Shown: positions 6,699 to 13,766, counted from the first letter of the stretch. The stretch is DNA of 17,023 nucleotides from Spirochaetaceae bacterium (GCA_016794765.1 JAEUJG010000039.1:1-17023); one strand, 5' to 3'. Numbers and translations are program-made. Notes: a model not told the origin generated them from the letters alone.

Positions 6699-7250
6699 CT
6701 AGCCGAGGAAGACCTGGCCCGAGTTGTCGATGGCCAGGATGGTCTTGCACTCCGAGCAGCGGAAGCGGCCCGGCTTGGCCGCCTTGAGTTTCTTGTTGCA
6801 GATGGGGCAGGAGAAGATCTTGGGGAATACCGAGGCCGCGGTTCCCTGGTCGCCTTGGCGGAAGAAGCCGGTCGCCTCGTCCAGATTGTCCTTGATGTTG
6901 AAGAACTGGGAAAAGCCGAGGAGCTGGAAGACTTCATAGACCTTGGGCTGGATTTCCAGGAGGACGATGTCGCCGCCGCGCGGCTTGACGGATTTCAGGA
7001 AGGCGGTGAAGGAGCCGATGCCGGTCGAGGATACGTAATTGAGGCCGCCGCAATTGAAAATCAGGCGGATGAAGCCCGACTCGATGGCCTTGCCGACGCG
7101 TTTCTGGAAGAAATTCGAATTGTAGGTGTCGATATAGCCGGTCAGGAAGAGGGTGAGGCAGTTGTCAACGGCGTCGACTTTCTGGAGACGGATTTTGAGG
7201 CTGTCATCCTTTTCGTCGTCGAAGCCGGGAACGATATCATTATTGTTCAT
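6699..7250 (-). CDS. STAS-domain anti-sigma antagonist with C-terminal zinc ribbon
   Basis: A 183-residue protein. Residues about 15-130 form an STAS domain like SpoIIAA/RsbV. The conserved loop NYVSSTGIGS (71-80) corresponds to the FMDSSGLGV loop of SpoIIAA, with Ser75 at the regulatory phosphorylation position. The usual preceding Asp is Ser74. Residues about 147-171 hold two CxxC pairs (Cys148/151 and Cys165/168, as CPIC and CSEC), a zinc-ribbon signature seldom attached to STAS. In partner switching the unphosphorylated antagonist binds an anti-sigma kinase and frees its target. No kinase or PP2C phosphatase is encoded here, so they would act in trans. It is the first gene of the operon, with GAGGAG at 7255-7260 and a near-consensus promoter. 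Confidence 0.85.
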   Translation of the reverse strand: MNNNDIVPGFDDEKDDSLKIRLQKVDAVDNCLTLFLTGYIDTYNSNFFQKRVGKAIESGFIRLIFNCGGLNYVSSTGIGSFTAFLKSVKPRGGDIVLLEIQPKVYEVFQLLGFSQFFNIKDNLDEATGFFRQGDQGTAASVFPKIFSCPICNKKLKAAKPGRFRCSECKTILAIDNSGQVFLG

Positions 7251-7300
7251 GGTACTCCTCTTCGCCTCTCGTCACGCAAATCGCAATCTATTGTAGAAGC

Positions 7301-7329
7301 ATAATATGAACAAGTCAATTCATTGTCAA
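7301..7329 (-). promoter_or_regulatory. Sigma-70 promoter of the STAS-YbjN-pspA-regulator operon
   Basis: On the minus strand a perfect TTGACA (7324-7329) is followed by a 17-bp spacer and TATTAT (7301-7306, one mismatch to TATAAT). It stands in a locally AT-rich patch. The predicted start near 7294 gives a leader of about 44 nt before the ATG at 7250, with GAGGAG in the leader. Confidence 0.8.
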
Positions 7330-7432
7330 ATTCCGCTCAGGGCGGAGGGGGCTGGCGAGAATGCCCTTTCCTTAGTATCGGCGGAGTTGCCGCCGCGCTC
7401 AAGGGGGCTCGCGCGCCATAATGACGCGGCGC

Positions 7433-8233
7433 TCAAAGCTTGAGTCCCGCGTCGAGGTTGATCACCGCGCCCGAGGCCAGGCAGGGCTCCGCGGCGATGA
7501 GTTCGGCCGCGAAAGTCCCGATCGAGGCGGCCGGGACCAGCCTTTTGCCGGGCGCGCGCGCGGCCAGTTCCCGTTTGAGGCCTTCGCCCAGGTACTCCGT
7601 CTCGACGAAGCCGGGGCAGAGGGCGAAGGCGGCGATTCCCCGGTCGGCGTATTCGGCGGCGACGGATTTGGCGAGGACGCCGAGGCCCGTCTTGGCGGCG
7701 GCGTAGGCCGCGTTCGTCGCGTAGGCGCGGATCGCGTCGGTGCGCGTCCCGCCGAAGAGGGCGATGCGGCCATAGCCGCGCTCCGCCATGCCCGGCAGGA
7801 GGGCGGAGACGAGGGCTCCCGGCAGGGCCAGGTCGAGGAGGGCCAGGCGCTCCCAGTCCTCGGCGCTCGTTTCGTGGAGGGGCTTTTGCACGAAGGGGCC
7901 GAAGGCGACGGCGAGGATGTCGAAGGCGCCGAGCGCGGGCAGGCGGGCCAGGAGGTCGGCCGGCGACGCGATCGGGAGGAGGAGGCCTTCGATCGAAGGC
8001 GCCGCGGCTCCTGAGGGGGCGGGGCAGGCCGCCCGGGCCGCGCGGGCGGCGGCCAGGCTCGCCTCGAGGCGGGCGGCCGAGGTGCCGCCGTGGACGAGGA
8101 GGTCGGCGCCCCGGGCGGCGAGGGCCCGGGAAAGGGCGGCGCCGATGCCGCCCGAGCCTCCGACGACGAGGGCGCGGCGTCCCGCGAGGGGCGCGGCCCG
8201 AAGGGAGTCCGGAGCTTCTTGCGGCCTGTCCAT
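7433..8233 (-). CDS. Short-chain dehydrogenase/reductase (SDR), divergent active site
   Basis: Predicted NAD(P)-dependent oxidoreductase of 266 residues with a Rossmann fold. The dinucleotide motif VVGGSGGIG lies at 23-31. The catalytic YxxxK is Tyr177/Lys181 (AAYAAAKTG), and CPGFVETE (206-213) is the usual segment after the active site. The NNAG-like motif is replaced by AVAFGPF. The position of the catalytic Ser (13 residues before Tyr) is Arg164, flanked by Thr163 and Thr165, and the catalytic Asn position appears to be Asp134. It may use an altered mechanism, or a neighbouring Thr. The substrate cannot be told. The ATG at 8233 is preferred over the upstream in-frame one at 8272 because the fold starts soon after it. 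The gene diverges from trmJ. Confidence 0.85.
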   Translation of the reverse strand: MDRPQEAPDSLRAAPLAGRRALVVGGSGGIGAALSRALAARGADLLVHGGTSAARLEASLAAARAARAACPAPSGAAAPSIEGLLLPIASPADLLARLPALGAFDILAVAFGPFVQKPLHETSAEDWERLALLDLALPGALVSALLPGMAERGYGRIALFGGTRTDAIRAYATNAAYAAAKTGLGVLAKSVAAEYADRGIAAFALCPGFVETEYLGEGLKRELAARAPGKRLVPAASIGTFAAELIAAEPCLASGAVINLDAGLKL

Positions 8234-8237
8234 TGCC

Positions 8238-8252
8238 CCGCTACTATAGCGG
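8238..8252. repeat. Inverted repeat in the SDR/trmJ divergent gap
   Basis: CCGCTA, CTA, TAGCGG form a perfect 6-bp inverted repeat with a 3-base centre, 5 bases upstream of the SDR start. It could be an operator, part of a -10 region (TACTAT/TATAGC) or chance. Confidence 0.3.
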
Positions 8253-8313
8253 CGCCCCCTCCGGATCCGCAAGCCTCGCGCCGCGGGCCGTCCGGGGCCC
8301 CAAGGAGACGCCC

Positions 8314-9105
8314 GTGACGGAACCCGACCTTTCCCGCTTCGTCGTCGTACTGTGCCGCGCCGAAGAGGCGGGCAACGTCGGCTCGACCTGCCGGGCGATG
8401 AAGACCATGGGGCTGACCCGGCTCGTCCTGGCCGACTGCCCCGAGTACGACGAGGCGCGGGTCCGCACGATGGCCGTCCACGCGGCCGACCTCTACGAGG
8501 GCGCGCTCCGATTCCCGAGCCTGCCCGAGGCCCTTGCGGGAACGGCCCTCTCCGGCGGCTTTTCCCGCCGCCGCGGCGAGCGCCGCAAGACCTTTTCCCT
8601 GGACGCCGAAGCCTTCGCCGGGCTCGCCGCCGAACGCCGGGCCGACGGCGATGTCGCCCTCGTGTTCGGCAACGAGAAGAACGGCCTCTCGGAAGAGGAG
8701 CTTTCCGCCTGCTCCCTCGCCGTCCACATCCCGACCTCGGAGATCTTCCCCTCGCTCAACCTCTCCCAGGCCGTGCAGATAGCCGTGTACGAGCTCCGGA
8801 AGGCCTCGCTCGGCGGGAAGAGCGGCTCCTATCAGGCGGCGCCGCGCCGGGAGGTCGAGGCGATGGTGGGGCGGGTCTCCTCGCGCCTCGCCGAGCTCGG
8901 CTTCTTCCGGCTCAACCAAGGCACGATGCTGAAGGAGTTCCTCCGCGACAGCGCGGAGCGGGCGGCCTACAGCCCCGCGGAGCTTCGCTACTTCGAGGCC
9001 TTCGTGCAGAAGATGGCCGGCCTCGCCGGCAAGGGCGGCGCGTCGGGCAAGGGCGCGGCGCCCGGCAATGGGGGCGCGCCCGGGGAGGGGCCGGCCGGTG
9101 ACTAA
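8314..9105 (+). CDS. trmJ: TrmJ-type tRNA 2'-O-methyltransferase (SPOUT family)
   Basis: A SAM-dependent methyltransferase of 263 residues. TrmJ methylates the ribose of nucleotide 32 in the tRNA anticodon loop. The three SPOUT/SpoU motifs are present: GNVGSTCRAMKTMGL (20-34), VALVFGNEKNGLSEEEL (114-130) and SEIFPSLNLSQAVQIAVYEL (142-161). The last two form the trefoil knot that binds SAM. The C-terminal extension (about 180-235, ending in KEFLRDSAERAAYS) resembles the E. coli TrmJ tail rather than RlmB or TrmH. The GTG start at 8314 is chosen because AAGGAGA lies 5-6 bases before it and the protein then begins directly at the fold. The last 25 residues are a Gly/Ala/Lys/Pro low-complexity tail. 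It converges with the sigma-54 regulator across a 30 bp gap. TrmL or an unassigned LasT-like enzyme are less likely alternatives. Confidence 0.88.
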   Translation: MTEPDLSRFVVVLCRAEEAGNVGSTCRAMKTMGLTRLVLADCPEYDEARVRTMAVHAADLYEGALRFPSLPEALAGTALSGGFSRRRGERRKTFSLDAEAFAGLAAERRADGDVALVFGNEKNGLSEEELSACSLAVHIPTSEIFPSLNLSQAVQIAVYELRKASLGGKSGSYQAAPRREVEAMVGRVSSRLAELGFFRLNQGTMLKEFLRDSAERAAYSPAELRYFEAFVQKMAGLAGKGGASGKGAAPGNGGAPGEGPAGD

Positions 9106-9135
9106 AGGCTCCGCCTTCCGCTTCGCTCCCTTCCT

Positions 9136-10230
9136 TTAAAAGCAGACGTGTTCGACGCCGATCTCCTCGCGGTCCTCCGCCAGGACGACGGCCCGGAACA
9201 CGACGTTCTTGAGTTGGCGGATGTTGCCCGGCCAGGATTGGGCGCCGAGGAGATCCAGGGCAGCCGGGCTGAAGCGCTTCTGGCCGCCGGAAGCGCTCAG
9301 GGCGAAGGTTTCCGCCAGCAGGGCGATGTCCTCGCGCCGTTCGCGCAACGGCGGCAGTTCCACGCGGAGGATCTCGATGCGGTAGAGGAGGTCCGGCCTG
9401 AATCCACCCGAGGCCGAATCGGCGCGCAGGTCGCGGGAGGTCGCCGTGACGAGTCGGATGTCCGCGGTCCGCGGGCTCCGGCCGCCGAGCCGCCAGAACT
9501 CCCCCGACTCGAGGGCGCGCAGCAGCTTGGCCTGGACCGAGGCGCCCGCCTCGCCGATCTCGTCGAGGAAGAGGGTGCCGCCCGCGGCCAGCTCGAAGGC
9601 GCCCGGCCGCTCGACCGCCCCGGTGAAGGCGCCGCGGTCCGAGCCGAAGAGCTCGCTTTCGATGAGTTCCTCCGGGATCGCGGCGCAGTTCTTGGCGATG
9701 AAGGGGCCGCCCCGCCGGGGCGAGCGGTCGTGGAGGGCCCGGGCCGCCAGCTCCTTGCCCGTGCCGCTCTCGCCGAGGACGAGGACGGGATACTCGTGGC
9801 GGGCGAAGCGCTCGATGAGGGCGCAGGAGTTGCGCAGGGCTTCGCTGTTCCCGACGAAGGGCGGCAGGGACTTGAGGCCCGGCTCCAGGGCGGCGCTCAG
9901 GGCGGCAAGGAGTTCCGCAGGCGGGCAGGGCCGCGGAAGACAGTCGGCGGCGCCTCCGCGGATGGCCCGCACGACGGAGCGCGGACCGGGAAAATCGCTC
10001 ATCGCGATGACGGGCGGGAAGCCCCGGCCCCGGGCCAGCGCCTCCAGGAGCTCGAACCCGCCCGGCCCCCCGGGATCCAGGATCACCGCCGCGGGCGACT
10101 CGCGCCGCAGCGCGGCGAGGGCCGCCGCGGTCTCCGGGCCGCAGGAGACCACGCGATACTCCCCCGTGAGGACGGAGGCCAGGGTGCGGGCCTCCGCGGC
10201 ATCGCTCCCGACATGGAGGATCGTGTCCAT
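9136..10230 (-). CDS. NtrC-type sigma-54 activator lacking a DNA-binding domain
   Basis: A 364-residue AAA+ activator for sigma-54 RNA polymerase. Residues 1-118 form a receiver-like domain and about 125-352 the AAA+ domain. Visible motifs are Walker A GESGTGKE (153-160), the sigma-54-contacting GAFTGA loop (200-205), Walker B GGTLFLDEIG (217-226) and an arginine-finger segment (LLYRIEILRVELPPLRER, 281-298). The SWPGNIRQL sensor-2 motif (332-340) is followed by only about 24 residues, so the Fis-type helix-turn-helix is missing. In the receiver Asp52 is present, but the acidic pair is replaced by Gly8-Ser9 and the conserved Lys by Arg100. Phosphorylation may therefore be weak or absent. Helicobacter FlgR is a known activator without a DNA-binding domain and drives flagellar genes. 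There is no clear Shine-Dalgarno sequence before the ATG, and a terminator-like hairpin ends about 21-27 bases upstream. Confidence 0.9.
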   Translation of the reverse strand: MDTILHVGSDAAEARTLASVLTGEYRVVSCGPETAAALAALRRESPAAVILDPGGPGGFELLEALARGRGFPPVIAMSDFPGPRSVVRAIRGGAADCLPRPCPPAELLAALSAALEPGLKSLPPFVGNSEALRNSCALIERFARHEYPVLVLGESGTGKELAARALHDRSPRRGGPFIAKNCAAIPEELIESELFGSDRGAFTGAVERPGAFELAAGGTLFLDEIGEAGASVQAKLLRALESGEFWRLGGRSPRTADIRLVTATSRDLRADSASGGFRPDLLYRIEILRVELPPLRERREDIALLAETFALSASGGQKRFSPAALDLLGAQSWPGNIRQLKNVVFRAVVLAEDREEIGVEHVCF

Positions 10231-10250
10231 TCCAGCGGAATTCTGGACCC

Positions 10251-10293
10251 CAAAACAAAAGCGCGCAACGCGGTATGTGCGTTGCGCGCTTTT
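10251..10293 (-). terminator. Strong terminator-like hairpin upstream of the sigma-54 activator
   Basis: A perfect 15-bp inverted repeat (AAAAGCGCGCAACGC at 10257-10271, 7-base loop, GCGTTGCGCGCTTTT at 10279-10293). On the minus strand the stem runs into TTTTGTTTTG, the form of an intrinsic terminator. On the plus strand it ends in TTTTA. It most simply ends the ctpA-rsmE-wecG transcript, about 200 nt after its last stop. It also lies only 27-63 bases before the activator start, so it may act as an attenuator of that gene. Confidence 0.75.
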
Positions 10294-10415
10294 ATGCGTG
10301 TAGACAAATGCCCGGATACTTAATGCGCGTTACCGGATTCGTCGGCCGGCGGCCGGCCGGTGGCGGCGCCGGCGGGCGGGGCGGGATCGCCGGCCGGGCG
10401 GCCGCCTTCACCGGC

Positions 10416-10470
<55 letters not shown>

Positions 10471-10493
10471 TTCCCCCGGCCCGGCGCTCTTTT

Positions 10494-11237
10494 TCAGCGG
10501 CCCTTGATGCGGGCCACGAGGAGGAGGAAGTCGTAGAAGAGGTAGATGAAGATCCGGTAGGCCTTCCAGGGCCGGCGGAGCGTGTAGGGAATCCATTCGA
10601 GGCCGCGCCGGAAAAGTTCCCGGGAAGGCTTGCCGCGGCTTTCGGCGAAAACCTCGAAGAGGTCGGAGCACCAGAGATAGAGTCCCGCGTTGAAGCGGGG
10701 AAGGTTTCTCGGGATCCAGCGCTCGCGTCCCGGAACGCCGGCGCCGACGAGTAGGAGGCTCGGGGTCGCCTTGCGCACCGCCTCGATGATGGCGCCCTCC
10801 ACGGCCTTCGGGTAGTGGCCGGCGTAGCGGCCCACGACGCGGAGGCCGGGGAAGGTCGAGCGGATGTTCGCCTCGGCCTTCTGGAGCCTGGTTCTGGAGG
10901 CGCCGAGGAGGTAGGCCGACTTGCCCTTGCGCTCCAGGGCGCCGAGGAGCTTGACGACGAACTCGAAGGGCATGTAGCGGACCGGCTCGGCCTTCTTGAG
11001 GAAGCGGGCGCCGCGGACGATGGACAGCGAGATCGGGATGACGAGGCTGGCGCCGGCGATCATGGTGCGATACTCGCCGTTGCGGCGCGCGCGCATGAGG
11101 TCCCAGACCGAGAGAAGGACGATCTGGTGGTTCCGGCCGTCCTCGAGGGCGGCGGCGACCTCTTCGATCCGGTCTTCGGGGAGGATGTCCACGGGCACGC
11201 CGAGGACGGTGATGCGGTTCAGCTGGAGGGGCTCCAT
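10494..11237 (-). CDS. WecG/TagA/CpsF-family glycosyltransferase, substituted active site
   Basis: A 247-residue protein of the GT26 family, which adds N-acetylmannosamine or ManNAcA-type sugars to lipid-linked GlcNAc. Family features are the opening ITVLGVPVDIL (9-19), SAYLLGAS (107-114), LRVVGRYAGHYP (132-143), SLLLVGAGVPGRERWI (160-175) and a C-terminal aromatic/basic helix (about 216-247), which in TagA binds the membrane. Two key spots differ. The Thr-x-Asn motif near the N terminus reads SVW (43-45). The position of the catalytic Asp (TPDG in typical members) reads IPIS (67-70). It may be a divergent spirochaetal clade with another donor, or a non-catalytic homologue. The ATG overlaps the end of rsmE by 19 bp, so translation is probably coupled. 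Confidence 0.82.
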   Translation of the reverse strand: MEPLQLNRITVLGVPVDILPEDRIEEVAAALEDGRNHQIVLLSVWDLMRARRNGEYRTMIAGASLVIPISLSIVRGARFLKKAEPVRYMPFEFVVKLLGALERKGKSAYLLGASRTRLQKAEANIRSTFPGLRVVGRYAGHYPKAVEGAIIEAVRKATPSLLLVGAGVPGRERWIPRNLPRFNAGLYLWCSDLFEVFAESRGKPSRELFRRGLEWIPYTLRRPWKAYRIFIYLFYDFLLLVARIKGR

Positions 11238-12127
11238 GACGATCGCTCCGTGAGGATGGTCTCGACCGCGGCGACCGCGTAAAGCGCGGCAGTCTCGGTC
11301 CTTAGGACGGCGCCGGGGAGGCGGAGGGGCTTGTAGCCCGCCGCGAGGAGGAATTCCGCCTCGTCCGGGGCGAAACCGCCCTCGGGTCCGACGCAGAGGA
11401 CGATCTCGTCCGGCGCTTCGGTAAGATACCCGTGGAGGCTTCCTTCCGCAAGGGGCGCTTCGTGGAGGAGGATGCCGAGGCGCCTGCCCCGGGGCGGGCC
11501 GAGCGCCTCCTCGAGCTTCGCGAGGGTCGTCGCCTCCTCGAGGCGGGTGGGGACGGGCGAGCCGGACTGCTGGAGACCTTCGCGGACGATGCGCTCCCAG
11601 CGGGTGCGCTTCGCCGAGCCCGACTCGCCCTTCTCCCCGGCTTCGGGGCGGACGACGGAGCGCCGCGCGGCGAGGGGGATGAGGCGCGAGACGCCCGCCT
11701 CCGCGGCCTGGCGGAGGACGAGGTCCATCGCCGGACCCTTGGCTATCGATTGGACGAGGATGACGCGTGGCCAGGTTCCCGGCCGGAGCGGGGAAGGGGC
11801 GGGCGCCGCTTCGGTCCCGGTCCCGTCGTGGGCGCGGTCCGGTCCCTGTCGCGTGCCGCGGGCGGCTCTCTTGCCCCGCGAGCCGTGGGCGTCGGGGAGG
11901 GGTTCGGCCGGGGAAGGGCCCTCTTCGGGCTGTCCAACGGCGAGGGTGATGCCCTCGCCCTCGGTCGCGAGCACTTCGACGGCGCGGCGCCGCCCCGCGG
12001 CGTCGAGGCCGGCGAAGCGGTCGCCCGGCGCGAGCCTGAGGACCCGGAGAAGGTACCGAGCCCGACCCCCTTCGATCCGGCAGGTGGGGGAGCCGTCAAA
12101 ATCTTCCGGCAGGATGAATTGGCGCAT
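11219..12127 (-). CDS. rsmE: 16S rRNA m3U1498 methyltransferase (RsmE) with an inserted linker
   Basis: RsmE methylates N3 of U1498 in the 30S decoding region using SAM. The protein is 302 residues against about 243 in E. coli. The N-terminal PUA-like domain (1-67) is typical: MRQFILPEDF, then RYLLRVLRLAPGDRF. The SPOUT domain (about 119-295) has KGPAMDLVLRQAAEAGVSRL, REGLQQSG, GPEGGFAPDE and the knot motif LRLPGAVLRTETA. The extra length is mostly a hydrophilic segment at about 68-118, rich in Pro, Gly, Arg and Ala, joining the two domains, with a shorter loop near 162-173. The gene follows ctpA by 72 bp and overlaps the WecG-family gene by 19 bp. Confidence 0.93.
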   Translation of the reverse strand: MRQFILPEDFDGSPTCRIEGGRARYLLRVLRLAPGDRFAGLDAAGRRRAVEVLATEGEGITLAVGQPEEGPSPAEPLPDAHGSRGKRAARGTRQGPDRAHDGTGTEAAPAPSPLRPGTWPRVILVQSIAKGPAMDLVLRQAAEAGVSRLIPLAARRSVVRPEAGEKGESGSAKRTRWERIVREGLQQSGSPVPTRLEEATTLAKLEEALGPPRGRRLGILLHEAPLAEGSLHGYLTEAPDEIVLCVGPEGGFAPDEAEFLLAAGYKPLRLPGAVLRTETAALYAVAAVETILTERSSWSPSS

Positions 12128-12199
12128 CGGGCTCGCCTTGGGGCAAGGAGGGTGGACGGCGGCCGCGGCGGGGGGCGCGGCGCCGGTTCCTTCCGTATG

Positions 12200-13708
12200 C
12201 TACTTCTTCACGGCCGCGGTCGCGGCCTTTTTCTCGGCGACGAGCTCCTTGACCGTACGGGTTTCGGCAAGGCGCTTCGCGTAGGCGGGATCCTCGAGGA
12301 CGCCGATGGCCGCCTGGAGCGCCGTGTCGAACTCGAGGTCGAAGGTCGGTGCGATGTCGTTGCGGGCGAGCTCGTCGCGGACGAGGCGCTTCATGAGCCG
12401 CTCGGGGAGGGTGAAACCCTCGGCGATGAGGCTCTTGGCGAAGGCGTCGCGCTCCGGCTGCGTGGCCTGGGGCTTTTTCTTGGCGAACTCGGGGATCCTG
12501 CCGGAGTCGAAGAGTTTTTCGAGCGCGGCGGCTTCGGCCTGGCCAAGGTCGGGATCCTTGGCGACGAGATCCGGAGGAATGCCGGTCTTGTCGATGTTTT
12601 CGTCGCTCGGCGTGTAGTAGCGGGCCATCGTCAGCTTGAAGCCCGTACCGTCGATGGGGAAGGGCTGCTGCACCGAGCCCTTGCCGTAGCTGTTCTCGCC
12701 GACGAGGAAGGCGCGCTTCTGGTCCTTGAGGGCGCCGGCGAGGATCTCCGACGCGGAGGCGGAGCCGCGGTTGAGGAGGAGGGCGACGGGTTTGTCCTTG
12801 GGGATGGCGAGGTCGCTCTTGGCGGCGCGGATGGAATTCTCGTAGGCGCTCCTGCCCTTGGTGGAGACGATCGTCCCGCCGTCCAGGAAGAGGTCGGCGA
12901 TCTTGACGACCGAGTCGAGGAGTCCGCCCGGATTGGATCGGACGTCGACGATCATGGCGACGTAGCCCGCCTGGTCGAAGTCCTTGATCGCTTCCTTCAC
13001 GCGGGGGAGGGTCGCGGGGGTGAACTCGATGATGCGGAGGTAGGCGATCTTGCCCTTCGCCGCGGGGATGAGGGCGTGCTTGACCGTGGGGATCTCGATG
13101 ACGGCCCGGATGACGGAGAAGTCGAGTTCCGCGTTGCCGCGCTTGACGGTGACACTGATCTTGCTGCCCGGCTCGCCGCGGAGCTTGGACTGGGCTTCGT
13201 CGGTGGACAGGGGGGCGGTGCTTTCGCCCTCGATCTTGACGATGAGGTCGCCGGGCTTGAAGCCGGCGCGCCAGCCGGGGGTGTCCTCTATCGGGGAGAC
13301 GATCTCGATGTAGCGGGGCGCGCCTTCCGGCGCCTTGGGATCGAGGGGCTGCTTGGATATATAGAGGCCGATGCCGCCGAATTTGCCCTCGGTGGTATCG
13401 TTCATGTCGCTCATCATGGCCTCGTCGAGGAAGACCGAGTAGGGATCCCCGAGGGACTCGAACATTCCCTTCATCGCGCCTTCGTAGAGCTTCTTGGCCT
13501 CGATTTCGTCCACGTAGTTCTGGAGGACGAACTGGTAGACGTTCTCGAAGATCTGGAAATAGCGCCGGACCTCGGCGGCCTGGGGATCGACGGGCTGGGC
13601 GAAGGCCTTGGGGACGGAGACCGCGAGGGTGGAGACCAACACGAGGGAGGCGGCGACCGCGCTCCAGGCGAGGCGGCGCTTGGCCGGGGAAGAACCATTC
13701 TGCGTCAT
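12200..13708 (-). CDS. ctpA: Carboxy-terminal processing protease, S41 family (CtpA)
   Basis: A periplasmic serine protease that trims or degrades envelope proteins from the C terminus. Counting from an in-frame GTG at 13717 (505 residues): signal peptide at about 12-40 (hydrophobic LAWSAVAASLVLVSTLAVSV, then AFA before QP), N-terminal helical domain to about 110, PDZ domain at about 112-195 (GGIGLYI, GWRAGFKPGDLIVKI) and S41 core at about 220-390. The catalytic dyad is Ser321 (GSASASEI) and Lys346 (YGKGSVQ), with the usual 25-residue spacing. A C-terminal extension of about 110 residues ends in a Lys/Ala tail. The ATG at 13708 is preferred because the predicted promoter places the transcript start there, and the GTG would lie inside the -10 region. 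It is the first gene of the operon with rsmE and the WecG-family gene. Confidence 0.95.
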   Translation of the reverse strand: MTQNGSSPAKRRLAWSAVAASLVLVSTLAVSVPKAFAQPVDPQAAEVRRYFQIFENVYQFVLQNYVDEIEAKKLYEGAMKGMFESLGDPYSVFLDEAMMSDMNDTTEGKFGGIGLYISKQPLDPKAPEGAPRYIEIVSPIEDTPGWRAGFKPGDLIVKIEGESTAPLSTDEAQSKLRGEPGSKISVTVKRGNAELDFSVIRAVIEIPTVKHALIPAAKGKIAYLRIIEFTPATLPRVKEAIKDFDQAGYVAMIVDVRSNPGGLLDSVVKIADLFLDGGTIVSTKGRSAYENSIRAAKSDLAIPKDKPVALLLNRGSASASEILAGALKDQKRAFLVGENSYGKGSVQQPFPIDGTGFKLTMARYYTPSDENIDKTGIPPDLVAKDPDLGQAEAAALEKLFDSGRIPEFAKKKPQATQPERDAFAKSLIAEGFTLPERLMKRLVRDELARNDIAPTFDLEFDTALQAAIGVLEDPAYAKRLAETRTVKELVAEKKAATAAVKK

Positions 13709-13715
13709 AGACTCC

Positions 13716-13745
13716 ACTATCCGTTCCGGCGGCGTCTCCTGTCAA
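13716..13745 (-). promoter_or_regulatory. Promoter of ctpA, predicted leaderless transcript
   Basis: A perfect TTGACA on the minus strand (13740-13745), an 18-bp spacer and GATAGT (13716-13721, two mismatches). A start about seven bases downstream falls at or beside the ATG at 13708. GGAG within GTGGAGTCTATG is only three bases from the ATG, too close for normal pairing. Confidence 0.5.
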
Positions 13746-13766
13746 CTCCTTGGCGCTCCCTCCTCC

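Noticed and set aside
7331..7432. Possible terminator after the SDR gene (GGCGG, CAACT, CCGCC on the minus strand)
   Set aside because: A 5-bp stem not followed by T residues; such pairs are common at this GC content.
9103..9138. TAAAGG and CCTTTA flanking the convergent trmJ/activator gap, as a shared terminator
   Set aside because: Only 6 bp of stem around a 24-base loop, with weak internal pairing and no T tract; not enough to call a terminator.
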